NCBI RefSeq assembly: GCF_964019385.1
Contig: NC_088645.1
Location: 39,893,020 to 39,957,019, forward strand
DNA: 64,000 nt
Direction: 5' to 3'
Source of the DNA: Sycon ciliatum
Taxonomy: Eukaryota > Porifera > Calcarea > Leucosolenida > Sycettidae
Shown here: positions 46,901 to 64,000 of the stretch, one piece after another
Layout: every line of letters starts with the position of its first letter
How positions within the stretch are numbered: the stretch's first letter is position 1
Translations under genes and position numbers: made by a program
Notes under the pieces: model-generated
Databases searched by the model: none
Seen by the model: the letters and a program-made list of their open reading frames with translations, nothing else
What the model was told of the DNA's origin: nothing

Positions 46901-47608
46901 TGCCATACTTTAACACAGGGCGGACAAAGCCACGGTACACGATTGCCCGGTGCTTTGGGTCTAGCACAGCGGATGCCTTAGTGTCCGGCGGATTCTGCCA
47001 GCAGAAAAATTGGCAGAATTCGGTACTTTTTCTGGTAAGGTTCATGCTTGTTTGGTATGTGGATAAAACAATGGAGCAGAATTCGAGGAACTGCCCCCCC
47101 CCCCCCATAAGGTTTGTATGGTTCTGCCAATTTCACTGCTTTTCGAGCAGAATCCGCCGGTCCCTATATTCTATTCATATGCATGCTAAATACCCACAGT
47201 TCCAGATCAGAATTGTGTCCGTACAGGAGTCCTCTGGCTAACCAGATATTATAGACCTTGTGATCGGAGCGAGTGAGCAGATTTTCGAAGACATTTTTTT
47301 ATAGAATGATCTTTGCCGGTTTGTCATTCGATCAGCCTCCTGCACTTCAAGTTTTGAGTGTCGTCCTATATAATAGCAATATGTTATTGTACTTACAACG
47401 GAGTACCGTCCTTCTTGCTGAGTGGCGAAAAGTCCAAAGAGCCAGATTTATCCTCCAAATCACAGATGCACGTCGATCCCGACCGCATGTTGCACTTCAC
47501 GTCGGCTGCGCGCGTCGCTAGCGCCGACAACACGACCATCGCGTAGTGCAGGCAAACGGAAAAGCGGACCTGCCACTTCGATCCGCCTTTCCCGCAATGG
47601 GCGTGCAT
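40742..47608 (-). CDS. Mannose-6-phosphate-receptor-like (MRH/ATG27-fold) type I membrane protein, copy A
   Basis: Seven exons on the minus strand: 47608-47397, 45382-45295, 43729-43605, 42626-42545, 42178-42000, 41518-41392 and 40921-40742, giving about 330 residues. All junctions are GT/AG with phases 2, 0, 2, 0, 2, 0. The order is: signal peptide (hydrophobic core FSVCLHYAMVVLSALA), then TCICDLEDKSGSLDFSPLSK and DGTPFF, then NPCVPF, VCQ, a TPR-x6-C block (VINFQCDP) and a GESPRGHY block. A proline-rich stalk follows, then the membrane segment (…VLMAVISYAAGGIAFMY) and cytosolic FRRGARGKEALPNYQIWTGL. The DG…NPC…VCQ…R…CD pattern and the RG-x4-PN-x2-W juxtamembrane motif are those of cation-dependent M6P-receptor-like proteins. 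The last exon begins DG, as in that family's tail. It is the least certain exon. Transport between Golgi and endosomes is the family role; ligand binding is not shown. Confidence 0.82.
41572..41754 (-). mobile_element. MITE family TAGGC-x-TTGGCGGATAATGC, copy 2
   Basis: It is in reverse orientation to copy 1, running from CTTGGCGGATAATGCTCGAA to TGCCGGCATTATCC with the shared core. It lies in the intron between the stalk and membrane exons of copy A. Confidence 0.88.
43766..43906. repeat. (CA)n microsatellite
   Basis: A CA tract in the intron just upstream (on the coding strand) of the VCQ exon of copy A, beginning about 36 bp from the acceptor. Confidence 0.96.
46440..46985 (-). mobile_element. 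Fragment of a non-LTR retrotransposon RT C-terminus
   Basis: On the minus strand the frame reads HRAIVYRGFVRPVLKYGMLV, then a TAG, then LARLTAIQRRALHIIGDGSY and LRSFPHSLIATWNQLPPTLL, ending FKKNVNDHLRRK. This is the typical end of CR1/Jockey-like ORF2 (RP-x-LEYG-x-VW, IQRRA, FxxxVxxHL). The TAG stands where tryptophan is usual, and the YADD core is missing. It lies in intron 1 of copy A and abuts a MITE at 46985. Confidence 0.8.
46985..47160 (+). mobile_element. MITE family TAGGC-x-TTGGCGGATAATGC, copy 3
   Basis: It starts CGGCGGATTCTGCCAGCAGA, ends GAGCAGAATCCGCCGG, and carries the shared core. A run of 13 C bases interrupts it near 47094. It is in intron 1 of copy A, next to the LINE fragment. 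Confidence 0.88.
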
Positions 47609-48777
47609 TGTCGGTCCGTAACTGTGGAAGCCTCAGCTCACACTCACGGTTTAGTTCATCAATAAGAAAGGGTTCCTCAAACAGTCAAACGTGTGTTGTC
47701 CTATTTCACCCAGAATGAAAGAGCGTGGCAAGCTCAGTTTAGAAAATGATCTTAGACCAAACCATTGTGCTTTTGTTTACGACTTTTGTCCGCGTGCTCA
47801 CGAGACCAGTCGCTGTCGATGCGTCTACCATCTACAAAGACTACAGGGCAGTGTCCAGTGTCGACATGTCATGACTGTAGTACACTAGTCTGTAGTGTCG
47901 TCCACACCAGACCTGCTAAGGCTGTATACATGTAGGCGTGTAGCACGATCTTGTCGACATGTCCCAACGCACTGCCCATGACCCACCTCCTGGCATCACG
48001 TGCATCATGATGCAGATACCGCGTACCGCTATCGGGATGCACCTTTGCGCTAGAAAAGCAAGGCAAAATTGTGCACGGGCGGTGACTGCGTCTGTGTTCA
48101 AGTGTGTTGTTGGGTGATGATTTGGATCCATCGGATAATGAAATTAAATCCACGAAGAACGGGCCGGGTGACCATTACGACAAGAGTATCGCATTCATTT
48201 GGTTGTGATGCAGCGTACTAGTAGGTCAATGTGTTAGCACTCAGGCTAAGGCGAATAATAATTACTGGAACTGCACTCCACGAAAGTTATTATTTACATT
48301 AGACTGTATTTTTTACAGCCATTTATCTCCTTTATTCCTGTTGTATACCGGTAATCACTGTCCGGCGTGTATGAACCGCCATAAAAAAATTAATAAAAAA
48401 ATTAAAAAATCCACGAAAGTTGCTACATGTGGCTGTACCTGTAAACGTCTACAGCATTGTGCAAGCCAGTGCTGATGTTATACATGTAGATGCATGCGCA
48501 AGTGCACGGAGATAGTTCACGCCATCCGCGTACAGAGTGGAGTAACGATAATAAGAGGGTGAAAAAGTGTTTTAAATTAACTCCGAGTTTCACGGATCCT
48601 CATTATTATTGTTTGAACTAGACGTGCCTTTCGGTATTGAGCACTCTATTTGACAGCCTGGAACCTCCCTGTTGTACCTAGTGGAATATGATCGCTAAAC
48701 TGGTAAAGGGTGCGGTGTCCTGGTTTCTTATCGTGTGATACGGGTCTGAACAAAAATTCATTCACAACGTGATATTG

Positions 48778-48969
48778 AGATTATGCCGGCAGAATAATGG
48801 GCAGAATTTGGTACTTGTCCCGGTAAGGTTCATGCATGTTTGGTATGTGGATAAAGAAATGGAGCAGAATTCGAGGAATTGCCCGCCATAAAGTTTGTAT
48901 GGTTCTGCAATTTCACTGCTTTTCGAGCAGAATCTGCAACCTTTTCGAGCATAATCCGCCAGTGCCTAC
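48778..48969 (+). mobile_element. MITE family TAGGC-x-TTGGCGGATAATGC, copy 4
   Basis: It has the shared core with a more diverged left end (GATTATGCCGGCAGAATAAT) and a right end CATAATCCGCCAGTGCCTA. It lies between copies A and B. Confidence 0.85.
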
Positions 48970-49034
48970 TCATGGGTGTGCAGTACAAGGTAAAGATGTA
49001 AACTGGAAAAGTAAAGAAAATGAATACTGACTGT

Positions 49035-49107
49035 CATCAGCAGGACTCGAACCAGGGACATTCGCTTGAGGCCCTCAATTCTCTAACCATTGAGTTATGG
49101 TGTAGCT
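49035..49107 (-). mobile_element. tRNA-derived SINE head
   Basis: On the minus strand a good A box (TAACTCAATGGTTAGAG, plus 49081-49097) is followed by a perfect-looking B box (GGTTCGAGTCC, plus 49043-49053) at tRNA spacing. The stems are not fully paired, and a related fragment at 19125-19205 shares the flank. So I call it a SINE or tRNA pseudogene rather than a functional tRNA. Confidence 0.55.
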
Positions 49108-49621
49108 GTCATCCCAGCAGAGACCGTTCACCATTTTGTTCAGACTTCGAATCTCGATACACGTGAAAATTGTCTTACCTGAGCCGAATACAGTGTAATT
49201 GCTTTCTCGTTAAATTATGCAGTTCGCAAAGTGTGATACTGATTCAGTTAAAGTGATTAGATCCAAAATGATTGTGTTTTACAAGGTAGGTAAATATACC
49301 ATGCTGGATGATCAGGATCATGCTGACGAACTCCCGAGCTCTAGTGACGTTAGTTGAATGTCATCGCATTGACAGCACTCAAGCGCTCCGTGAAGCAAGA
49401 AGCTCACCTGCTCAGCTGACAGGCTACTACCAGTACAGAGCATGCAACAAAGAAACACAGCACAGTAGAAAGAATGAGTAGAGGTTGAGTACCTACGAGA
49501 AGACATTGTAAAAAGTATCTTCTGCTTGCTAACACCGCTGGGATGCATTTGTCTCAAACGCTGTTGAATGTGTAGGTGAAAAATCGAATCAACCTTTCTG
49601 TGTTAAAATTCGTCGTCCAAA

Positions 49622-55908
<6,287 letters not shown>

Positions 55909-57672
55909 CAAGGGCATTTACTCCTAAGACGTGAAAATGCCTTCTTGAAGACCAGGCCACCGCACGTTTCCGTAAGCCAAAAGAATACATGGATCACCAT
56001 TTTTCATTTTTATCAAGCTTTCCACATTGAGGCAGACGTCAAAGCCAATTCCGTTGCTTTGAACAATCGCCTTTACCTGATTTCATTTTAGAATGCCGTG
56101 GTTTACAGGAAGTTTGCGCAAATTAGCCTGTCATTTTAGCTGGTTAAATCGTTAAAGCATCTCATCGCCAAGTTCACAAAATTATGTCTTTTGCCGACAG
56201 GTTGATACCTCCCGTACGTTTGATCTATTGATTGTGCTTGCAGCTTTGCGTAGCTTTACGCACAACAAATAAAGTATTTCCATTTTTCCATTCCCTCAAC
56301 CGATGAGTATTATTAGATAGGCATAATTCCTTGACGTGATAGGTTTTGTTAGCTAGAAAAGATAGGTTGTACGTAGAACTAAAAATGGTGGAATTCTATA
56401 GAAGAATAGGAACAAAGAGGTGTTGTGTTTGAAGATTTTTACTAATCTTTTCTTACCAGTCTTAAATTACAACCGTGATTTATAACCGTGATTTTCAAGA
56501 TGTTTTCTGCACCATTCCATTCAAAACATGCCCAGTAGCATACAGTACGGTACATGTATAGATCTTGAAGGTGCCCTTTTTCAGTGTCCAACATAGCTGA
56601 ACACACCTCCGGAACCTCACCCAACTCATATATGCCTTCTTTTTCATTTTCGTGGCTGTTTGTTTCTGTCTATTTGCGCTGTCGTTAGTAGATACATGTA
56701 CGTGTATTTTCAAACAAAAGATTTTTCACACCGTAAGAACGTTGAGCCCTAGGAACTGTTACTTCCCCTGCTGGAGTTTTATTTTTTTGTTTCAATCAGA
56801 GCCAATATGTAGTAGAAGTGTTTTGCTTCGCCAACCTCGGACGAGTCGGAGGTCATGTACATGTATACACAGCCAGGTAATTTTGTCCCATATCGGTACG
56901 TCACTGCGACCTCAACAATATTTTTTTAAATCTTCAACCAACAAAGTCCAGCAGCACATTTTCTCACTGCAGACCTGTCCATTGTTTGCGTACACTGATA
57001 GTGAAGCTGATACATCTACAAGTACATGTACAGTTCTGTTCTGGTTGCTTTTCAGGAGCATGATAACATAGACAGCAACATTTACACTTTGCTTTGTGGG
57101 TATACAAGCCGGACCCGGTCCGGTACTGGTCAAGTACTCATTATTGTTTGCTGATGATCGCTTAGTATGTGAAACTCAGAGTTAAAAACACCTTTTCCGG
57201 CCACTTATTGTTTGTTTGTTATTTAGACAGCAAAATCCTGAAGAACAGACACGAACCAGCAATGAATAGAAGTCACGTGATTATTCTCAGCACCGCCTCT
57301 GCTGCGTGTGTAGATTCTAGACCGTCAACCAGTAGATCTACTGTACTTGTACTGTAAGTAAGTTGTAGATCTGCACTGTCTGTAGACTACAGATTCTTAT
57401 CCGGCTGTGCACGAGCTAGCGCCGCAGAGCCAAAGATTGATTTGACTGGAAAAAACCAGTCAACGATACGTGCTCTGTCACCATCCACATAATTGTTTTC
57501 ATTGAACTCCAAATTATTGTGGGTGTGATGTTCCAATGTAGCTTGGATAGAAATCGGACTGAAGTCACAATCCGATAATTTCTTCGTCTGCAAAGCAGCG
57601 TGGGGCTGGGTGCTGAAACCAGTGAGGGAGGAGAAAGATAGCACCGCGGCCACCGTCACTTGGCCAAGGGTG
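55909..57672. other. 3' flank of copy B and upstream DNA of copy C
   Basis: It contains a candidate poly(A) signal at 56268 and several TACATGTA-type palindromes (near 56550, 56694, 56852 and 57020). No gene is recognised. The promoter of copy C should lie towards the right end. Confidence 0.4.
56268..56273 (+). promoter_or_regulatory. Candidate poly(A) signal of copy B
   Basis: AATAAA lies 360 bases after the stop of copy B, followed by a T-rich stretch. Confidence 0.45.
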
Positions 57673-58779
57673 ATGGACATTATCACCTTTTGTAGTCGTT
57701 TGGTGCTGTCAACGATAGCGTTAGTCGGTGGATTGCAGTACGGCTCAGTGGTGCGGGCGGTAAATTGTAACCCCCGTGATGGATCTACGTGTATTTGCGA
57801 TATGGACGACGGGTTAGGGTATTTGGACCTGACGCCAATCAGCAATAACGACGGCACAGCATTGTGAGTGTTGCAAACTGCAGTCCGCATCTTCGACTCC
57901 CATCCATTCACACGCACATTTATTACTGAAGTATTTTTTTATTAACTTTGTACGGCACTGCTCGATGAAATTCGATCGAGTCACTCACATAAGCGCCCCG
58001 CGTTGCGAAACCTAGCCTAGACCCACGAATACTAGGTTGCCAAATGGCGCACCGCAAAAATTTGACTCAGCGATTGGATTTCATTGAGCAGCAGTGTACT
58101 AGTGGATGCATGCAGGGTGAGCCCAGTGCGAAATTGATAGGCGCAACCACCAGCCACCATCCAACCGTGACTATTTGAATGTCTGGGAAACACAATATCA
58201 GCCAGGGTTCTGGGTAGGTTCGCCTGCATATCCGACAGCACACAATACTACTTGGTCTCCAGCTTTTTGAGTCATCATACCTTTCCGACAATGACGCCAA
58301 CCACCATTCTATACAAGCATCCATTATTTCTGTTGTCACTTGTAACTGGAATAAATTGCCTCCCCTCATTGGACCTATCTGAACAAGAGCCTTCCAAGTT
58401 GGAAGGTTGTTCGCTTGCACTTCTTAGACGTACTATAGCTAGGTGTGAGTTCGTTGAATGTCTCAACACTCCCTATCTGTTTTGTGCCGTGTCGTACGCG
58501 CTGACTAAATATCATCTTGTTACTTTGGCGGACAGTTAGTCATGGCTCGAAACATTTTGTTCTTCCCTTTCTTCATCCATGGCAAGACTTGGTGTAGACT
58601 TCGATCAATGATACAGAATCTAATGTTACCCATTCTAGTTGGAGTGCAGCTCTCAGGGGAACACAAACATATTGCGCGTCAATTCCACAGCTTATCCCAT
58701 AGACATGCCAAAAAGCGTCGATCTAGTGATGTTTGGCGCTACCCAGGGTCCACTGCGCTATATTTCTGTGTGTGTGTGT

Positions 58780-58846
<67 letters not shown>

Positions 58847-58966
58847 ACCCTTTGGACTCTTTAACCGCCAATTCAGTCCTCTTTCTAAGAATCTGTTTGA
58901 GTCTGTCTCCCCTGTCCCGAGGAGACTCGCATGACCAATTTCGGCAGTGAGCAAGCTCAAGTACAA

Positions 58967-58998
<32 letters not shown>

Positions 58999-61900
58999 AC
59001 GTGTGAGTGTGTGTGTGTACGTACACAGGTGGGTGGTCACGAACCATGTCATACGGCAACAGTGAACCCTGTTTAAGACGAAATAACATCCCGTGGTCCT
59101 GGCTGCAGTGGCCTTCTGGGATAGGTGGTCGCCTTATAATTATGAGGAGTCGCCTTGACAGGTTTTGCTGTAGTTTCTCCCGGCCTGGCGTACTATTCAT
59201 ACATAGCCCATACCTTACGTAAGGCCAGGGTGCGCCAGGAGCCAGTTGTTCAACTAAGCACAAGCTCGCCTAGCTCAGGAAAATAACCATGCAAAACAAG
59301 CATCGCTAAACGTTGTAAGCTTGCTCTCTCTCTCTCTTGATCATTTTTCTTCTGTGCAGCTTTACGAACATTGCCGGCGATGGCGGATTTAGCTACAATC
59401 CGTGCTATTCGTTTCAGGACAACAAGTGCCAGAATAATGTTGCCGTAAGTCACCTGCAGGTCTGTGTGCATACGTATCTCTCCCCTAGTGAACTGAAGTG
59501 GCTCATAGCCAGTCAGGAATTGCAAGCGTGCACAACATCGTGGATATGAGAATGAGAGTTTAGTTTCGGCTGGAGCAGGACACCCTTTGTTCTATGCTGC
59601 ACCCGGAATTCAACTATTCAAAAAAGGAAGTTTCAGGGAGTTTTGCAGACCCAATCAGCTGTGATTTTACAAGTCCCTTGTGCGATGAGGTGGCGGTGAT
59701 TCTGGGGTCGGTATAGGGATACGGGCCTATCACCACCAAGCTAAAAGACAGACCACGTTCCATGTGTCTGTCTGTATTCTTTCTGCAGAAATTCTCTGGT
59801 CTATCCTTCTGTGTATCTCCATGGCAGAGAGGCAACTGTGTTGAAATAGAACTTAGCGTTTTAGGCAATTCTATAGAGATCCAACAAATTAAGTCAGTCA
59901 GGCTTAATCTATCTGGCTGTTTGGCTGGCTACCTCATACGTAATCAGATATCCAGACCACAAGCCAGCGCTGGAACTCCCTACAGCGCAATGTTCAATCT
60001 TCAACGACTGGTCTGAGATATGTTGTGTTGTACTCCAATTGTTTATCGATGACAAAGCTGGGACTTTTCTGGTGCATATTTTTGTGGATAACCAGTTTTT
60101 TGTTTGTTCTCTTTCTTTTTCTGTCTCTCAAGCTGTGTCTCATTTTCTACTACTGCCTGTTGTCTTTCCCTCTCGTTGTCTCTCTCTCTCTCCCTCTCTT
60201 CCTTTCTTTCTGTCTCTATTCACCTCTCTTTCTCTGTCTCCCTCTCTGTCTCTTTATCTCTCCATCTCTCTGCCGCTCTATCTCTCGCTATCTCTATCTT
60301 CTATCTCACTTTCTCTACCTCTGTGTGTCGATTTGCCTCTTTCAATGTCTCTTTCTCTCCCTGTTACATGTTATCTGTGTCTGTCTCACTTTCCCCACCT
60401 TCTCTCCTTCCCCCTCTGTCTGCTTGTTTCTGAATCTCCTTAGGTTTGCCAGCATGGCGAGGTTGTCTGTGGCCAGCAATCCACAGCTAAGTTCACCATC
60501 ACGAGTACATCCCCACTACAAGCAACTATAGCCTATGGCAATGGTGATGAGCAAAAAGGCCAACCAAGGTGAATTCTGAATTTATGGTTCAGTGTCTCAT
60601 ACGTTGGTGGTGGCGGTGGTGACGGTGTTTGTCGCCCTGCTGATGATGGTGGTCGCAACAGGGGAAGTGGTGGTGTGATTTAAGGAGGCAGCCAGTGCGA
60701 GGGAAGTTGCTAATATTATTCGAAAAGAGGAAGAGAAGGGGTTTAAGCTGTATTATTATATGCTTGTCCGCATTGACATCACCAAGCAAGCTTGGCTAGT
60801 CTTCGCATAAGCCAAATGAACAAAAGAATGAGGAACGAGCCAGGCCGATGAAGTGAACACACGCTTACAACTGCAGTATAGGCAAAAGGAATATACATGT
60901 AATAAGACATTTAAGCTTTATAGTAAATTTAATAGTTCAAGAGTATTCTCCGTTGGGGGTGTTTTTCCAGCCGTGCTGCTACCCACAGCCAACTGGGAAC
61001 TTGTGGCCAGGCACAAGGGGTAGGTGGATTCGCCTGATGGGCTTTTCGGCACTTGTCCCAATGGTGTGAGGCCTATCGACTCACCCCTACCGTTAGGCAC
61101 TGCGTCTGCCACTGTATTCTCAGGGCGTTAACAGCCGCCATGTGTTCCCTTGGGAACAGAGACAGCACTTTCCTTTTTGTTTTACATAATTTCTACCATC
61201 TTGCCTTGTCCATTCTTCAGGGTGGCAAATGTAGCAATCAGCTGCGACCCAACAAAGGACCATGATATCACGTTCACATCCGAGGCGCCAGGATTAACAT
61301 ACGTGAGTGGACAAGTTGCTATTTTGACGTATGGCTATGGTTTGCAAGTGAACTGCCTTTGGCATGTTTACCCAAAGTGTTGTGGGGCTTGAATTGGAAT
61401 GATGTTAACTTCGTCCCGCAAAATGCCCCCCTGTGACTAAGCAATGTTCGGTATGTTGTAAGGCTTAGTGCTGAAGCTCTTGATCCTTCTAGCAGCATGA
61501 CACATTCGTACTTGGAATACCTGAGCAGCATACCTCCCCCTCCTCCTCCCCCCCCCCCCTCTCCACCACATGCCCATGCATAATCGAGAACCTATGATGA
61601 CACAACGGTGCGAGAGTCATAGCTCCATGGTACATAAAAGCGCTAATGCCAAGACCAGAGATCGGCCTTTTTGGTGCGCGTGCTGCTCAGTCGCTCCACC
61701 ATGGAGCTCTCGCTCTCGCACTGTTGTGTGTGTGCTTATATCCCTTGATGGTACTCTCTTGAGTGGATTGTATCCATATTCCCTCAGTCCCCAAGCGGTC
61801 TCCGGGTCTCTGGGTAGCACAGAGACCGCTTGAAGAGTGTTTAAACCCTTTGAGGGTCCATCGTTCGAATCCGAACGATATGTAGTGCGTACCGTAAAAC

Positions 61901-62647
61901 TGTCGTAACTTCATTGTTTTTAGTCCTGTTGCAAATATCGAAATATGTAGATCGAAGAGGAAGCTCCAAGCAAGGATGAATAGATAGACTGTCAGTGTAC
62001 AGATATTAGGCCCATTCAGATGTCCGCCTCCCTGGGCTAAAACCCATTTCAGCCACATCAAATCTTCGGGCTGTACTCTTGCCGCCGGTATACACTGACG
62101 CACTGAACCTTGCAAAACGAAATTTCCGCCGCAACAATATTTCGGCCAAACATGACCAGGTCGAAAGTAGGCGAAAATAAAATTCATGCACCGAATATTA
62201 AATTTTGTTGACGTACGGTACATGTAACAGATGACTACTATGGAGTCTGGGTATATCAAGAAATTCAGTAGATTGTGTTATCAGCATAATATCCGTTTTA
62301 AAGCTCACCGACTTGTCAGTTTGAGCACTCTGGCAAGGTACGTTCGGGCCTGATTGGAAATTTGTATTTCCATTGCTATCAGGTTCGGCCTCATTTCCTC
62401 TGTGCTGCGCTGACGAGTCCACAAAGGACGAAACAGTTCTGTCCGCAGATGGAGTACCCGTTTTAAATAACTCTCCCTCAGGGGAAAACTAAGTTCTTAT
62501 TGTCTGGTTTCTGCTTGCATCCATACAGAACCTGGCTTTGACGTCAAAGTATGCCTGCCTTGCTCCAGCACCTACGTCGCAGAGACCAAGAAAACCAGAG
62601 GGAAATGTGCTCAGTCTTGGGACCATATTGGATATCTGGTAAATAAT

Positions 62648-62707
<60 letters not shown>

Positions 62708-63164
62708 ATATGTGTGTATGTGTGTGTGTGTGCGCGCACGTGCGCACGTATGGTACTTGTGTGGATGTGTACATGTATTTGTGTATGCTTCGAGTATGTG
62801 ATTTTGACTGATCCCCAACTTCTGACTAGATGCGCCCTTTAACCCTTTGCTGCGGACGGATACCTTGATTTCGCTAATCTCTTTTCTGCACCTTGTTCTC
62901 ACCCACACCACACTGCGCATACGCTCTGACAACATTAATGATCTTCAACAAGCATATCTGCCAGTGTGATATCTTCTTGTATTGCTGCCTGATGGTGTGC
63001 ATTGTGCATCGTTTCTGTTTCCCTCAATCTCCCACAGTGCTGTTGCTGCACTTCTCCTGTACCTCAGCATGGGCTCGGCGTTCATGTTTGTACGGCGTGA
63101 AGCGAGGGGACGCGAAGTCTTGCCAAACTACACGTTCTGGGTTGCCATTCCCGGCCTTGTCAAG
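57673..63164 (+). CDS. Mannose-6-phosphate-receptor-like (MRH/ATG27-fold) type I membrane protein, copy C (3' end outside)
   Basis: Six exons are found: 57673-57863, 59360-59444, 60444-60568, 61221-61302, 62529-62638 and 63038-63164 (240 codons). The final tail exon expected in phase 0 is not seen before the window ends. Signal peptide hydrophobic stretch LVLSTIALVGG; then TCICDMDDGLGYLDLTPISN, DGTAFF, YNPCYSF, VCQHGEVVCG, GQPR-x6-SCDP and SEAPGLTY. The stalk exon is shorter than in A and B (110 versus 179 nt) and basic (SQRPRKPEG) instead of proline-rich. It ends SLGTILDIC before the membrane segment (AVAALLLYLSMGSAFMF) and cytosolic VRREARGREVLPNYTFW. Exons 3, 4 and 6 have the same lengths as in A and B. 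The ATG at 57673 was chosen because it directly precedes the signal peptide; the upstream in-frame start at 57610 would add a charged leader. Confidence 0.86.
58380..58560 (+). repeat. Dispersed repeat family copy
   Basis: It shows GAGCCTTCCAAGTTGGAAGG, GAATGTCTCA, TGTTTTGTGCC, ATCATCTTGTTAC and GGACAGTTAGTCATGGCTC, related to 16290-16950 and 24720-25165. It is in intron 1 of copy C. Confidence 0.6.
58768..59025. repeat. (GT)n microsatellites
   Basis: Two GT tracts (58768-58845 and about 58966-59025) in intron 1 of copy C. Confidence 0.95.
59059..59172. mobile_element. MITE with CAGTGAACCCTGTTTAAGAC / GACAGGTTTTGCTGTAG ends
   Basis: It has the inverted ends and the GGTGGTCGCC interior of the family at 18918-19110. 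It lies in intron 1 of copy C. Confidence 0.7.
60160..60430. repeat. Pyrimidine-rich (TCTC)n tract
   Basis: An impure CT-rich stretch just upstream of the VCQ exon of copy C. It may serve as an extended polypyrimidine tract for that acceptor. Leu/Ser frames across it are artefacts. Confidence 0.9.
62651..62740. repeat. (GT)n microsatellite
   Basis: A GT tract beginning 13 bases after the stalk exon donor of copy C. Confidence 0.96.
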
Positions 63165-63486
63165 GTATGCATAAGGTTTCAACAGTGTTCTAACTAAGTG
63201 GGGGTAAGGGGGGGGGGGGGAGGCGGCACGCCGCTCTCCTATTCTGATTTGAGCGCCCCCTGTGAAAAAAGGTGGCCACTCATCTTTCCATGGTCGTGTT
63301 TTTCTCATTCCATTCAAAGGAAATGAAGTCGATAGTCACTACTAGAGGGTTCATCAAGGCACATTTGTCTGTTCATTGAAATCAGGCGTCTCTCCCCCCC
63401 CCCCCCCTTGTGCCTTATATTTTGCATGGCAAGACAAATTTAGAAAATGGAAAATGGGTTAAAGGGGAAGTATACCCTAAAATCAA

Positions 63487-63790
63487 ATTTTCACCAGTTG
63501 TAGTCTTCTGGGTGCTGAGTCGAATGGTCTTGGTCCGAGGAAGCTGCGACGCTCCCTTCCTACTTGAATCCCAATCGAACTCGCGCACTTCCACCGAAAC
63601 TGGGTGACTGCGCCCTACTAGATGGGGATTTGTATGCAAAATGTCACTAAAAGCGCCATTTCGTTCTTATAAAAGCACGGATGACCGCGATTGGCCCATA
63701 TGTTGTAGTCTTTTGGACGCTGAGTCGACTGGTTTTGGTCCGAAAAGGCTGCGATGCAGCGTTCCTCCTTTATTCCCAATCGAACGTGGT
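63487..63790 (+). repeat. Direct repeats 'GTAGTCTT…GCTGAGTCGA'
   Basis: Units beginning near 63497 and 63703 share TGTAGTCTT, CGCTGAGTCGA or its variant, TGGTC/TTTGGTCCGA and ATCCCAATCGAAC. They are non-coding, probably parts of one transposon. Confidence 0.7.
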
Positions 63791-63998
63791 TGAACAAGTG
63801 GTCACGTGCTCCTGGGTGCCCAAATCACCTGGTCACCGCGCCAGCAGGCGACAACTTTCACACCAAGGTTCAACTCGAGTTCAACTCGAGTGACAGGACT
63901 GCACCCAAAAAAGGTCAAACAGGCTAGTAAGTTGTACCCTGCAGGCACGGTGACCAGGTGACTGGTGTACGCAGGAGCACGTGACCGCTTGTTCAACC
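63789..63998. repeat. Inverted repeat running to the window edge, arms of about 51 bp
   Basis: GGTTGAACAAGTGGTCACGT (from 63789) is inverted at the very end of the window (…ACGTGACCGCTTGTTCAACC to 63998). The arms include CACCTGGTCACCG and its complement. The element probably extends beyond the window. Confidence 0.8.
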
Positions 63999-64000
63999 AT

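Larger units (their letters stand above)
47609..49621. other. Shared upstream region between copies A and B
   Basis: About 2 kb separates the two divergent start codons, so both promoters should be here. It contains a MITE (48778-48969), a tRNA-like SINE (49035-49107) and an A/T-rich tract near 48385. No core promoter motif stands out. Confidence 0.5.

Noticed and set aside
60025-60531. 168-codon frame resembling a hydrophobic membrane protein
   Set aside because: It is a CT-rich intron tract; the real exon (60444-60568) uses another reading frame.
63165-64000. Last exon of copy C
   Set aside because: No phase-0 acceptor followed by DG or EG coding was found. The stretch holds repeats, so the exon is presumed outside the window.

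Overview
This is nuclear DNA from an animal. It shows spliced genes with GT/AG introns of roughly 0.3 to 6.5 kb, CA/GT and CT microsatellites, several miniature transposon families, long inverted repeats and decayed non-LTR retrotransposons. There are no operons, bacterial ribosome-binding sites or CRISPR arrays. The phylum cannot be fixed from sequence alone; a marine invertebrate such as a sponge, cnidarian, lophotrochozoan, echinoderm or lancelet is my inference.

The left part (0.4 to 37 kb) holds four tandem plus-strand genes that I interpret as one family of small, leaderless proteins with a C-terminal half resembling the interleukin-1/FGF beta-trefoil group: 457-7539, 8979-14020, 20772-22245 and 35004-36698. 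Each model is a 5' exon joined by a phase-1 intron to a terminal exon of about 140-150 codons. The first two are recent duplicates and their flanks still align. A lone exon resembling the 5' exon of gene 4 sits at 4979-5368. A nest of LINE fragments with a Harbinger-like insertion (26.8-30.7 kb) separates gene 3 from gene 4.

The right part (40.7-64 kb) holds three paralogous genes for type I membrane proteins with a mannose-6-phosphate-receptor-like (MRH/CIMR/ATG27 fold) luminal domain: copy A on the minus strand (40742-47608), copy B on the plus strand (49622-55908) and copy C on the plus strand (57673 to beyond the last exon found at 63164). Exon order and intron phases are the same in all three, and several exon lengths are identical (125, 82 and 127 nt in all three; 179 nt in A and B). 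A and B are head to head about 2 kb apart. Each encodes a signal peptide, a luminal domain in four exons, a variable proline-rich or basic stalk, one membrane segment and a short cytosolic tail. Protein trafficking to endosomes or lysosomes is the likely role by family, but no ligand can be read from the sequence.

The rest is introns and intergenic DNA rich in mobile elements: a five-copy MITE family concentrated in and around the receptor-like genes, a hAT-type MITE with an intact 8-bp target duplication, a 36-bp perfect palindrome with its own 8-bp duplication, paired TIR elements, tRNA-derived SINE heads and many hairpin-forming inverted repeats.
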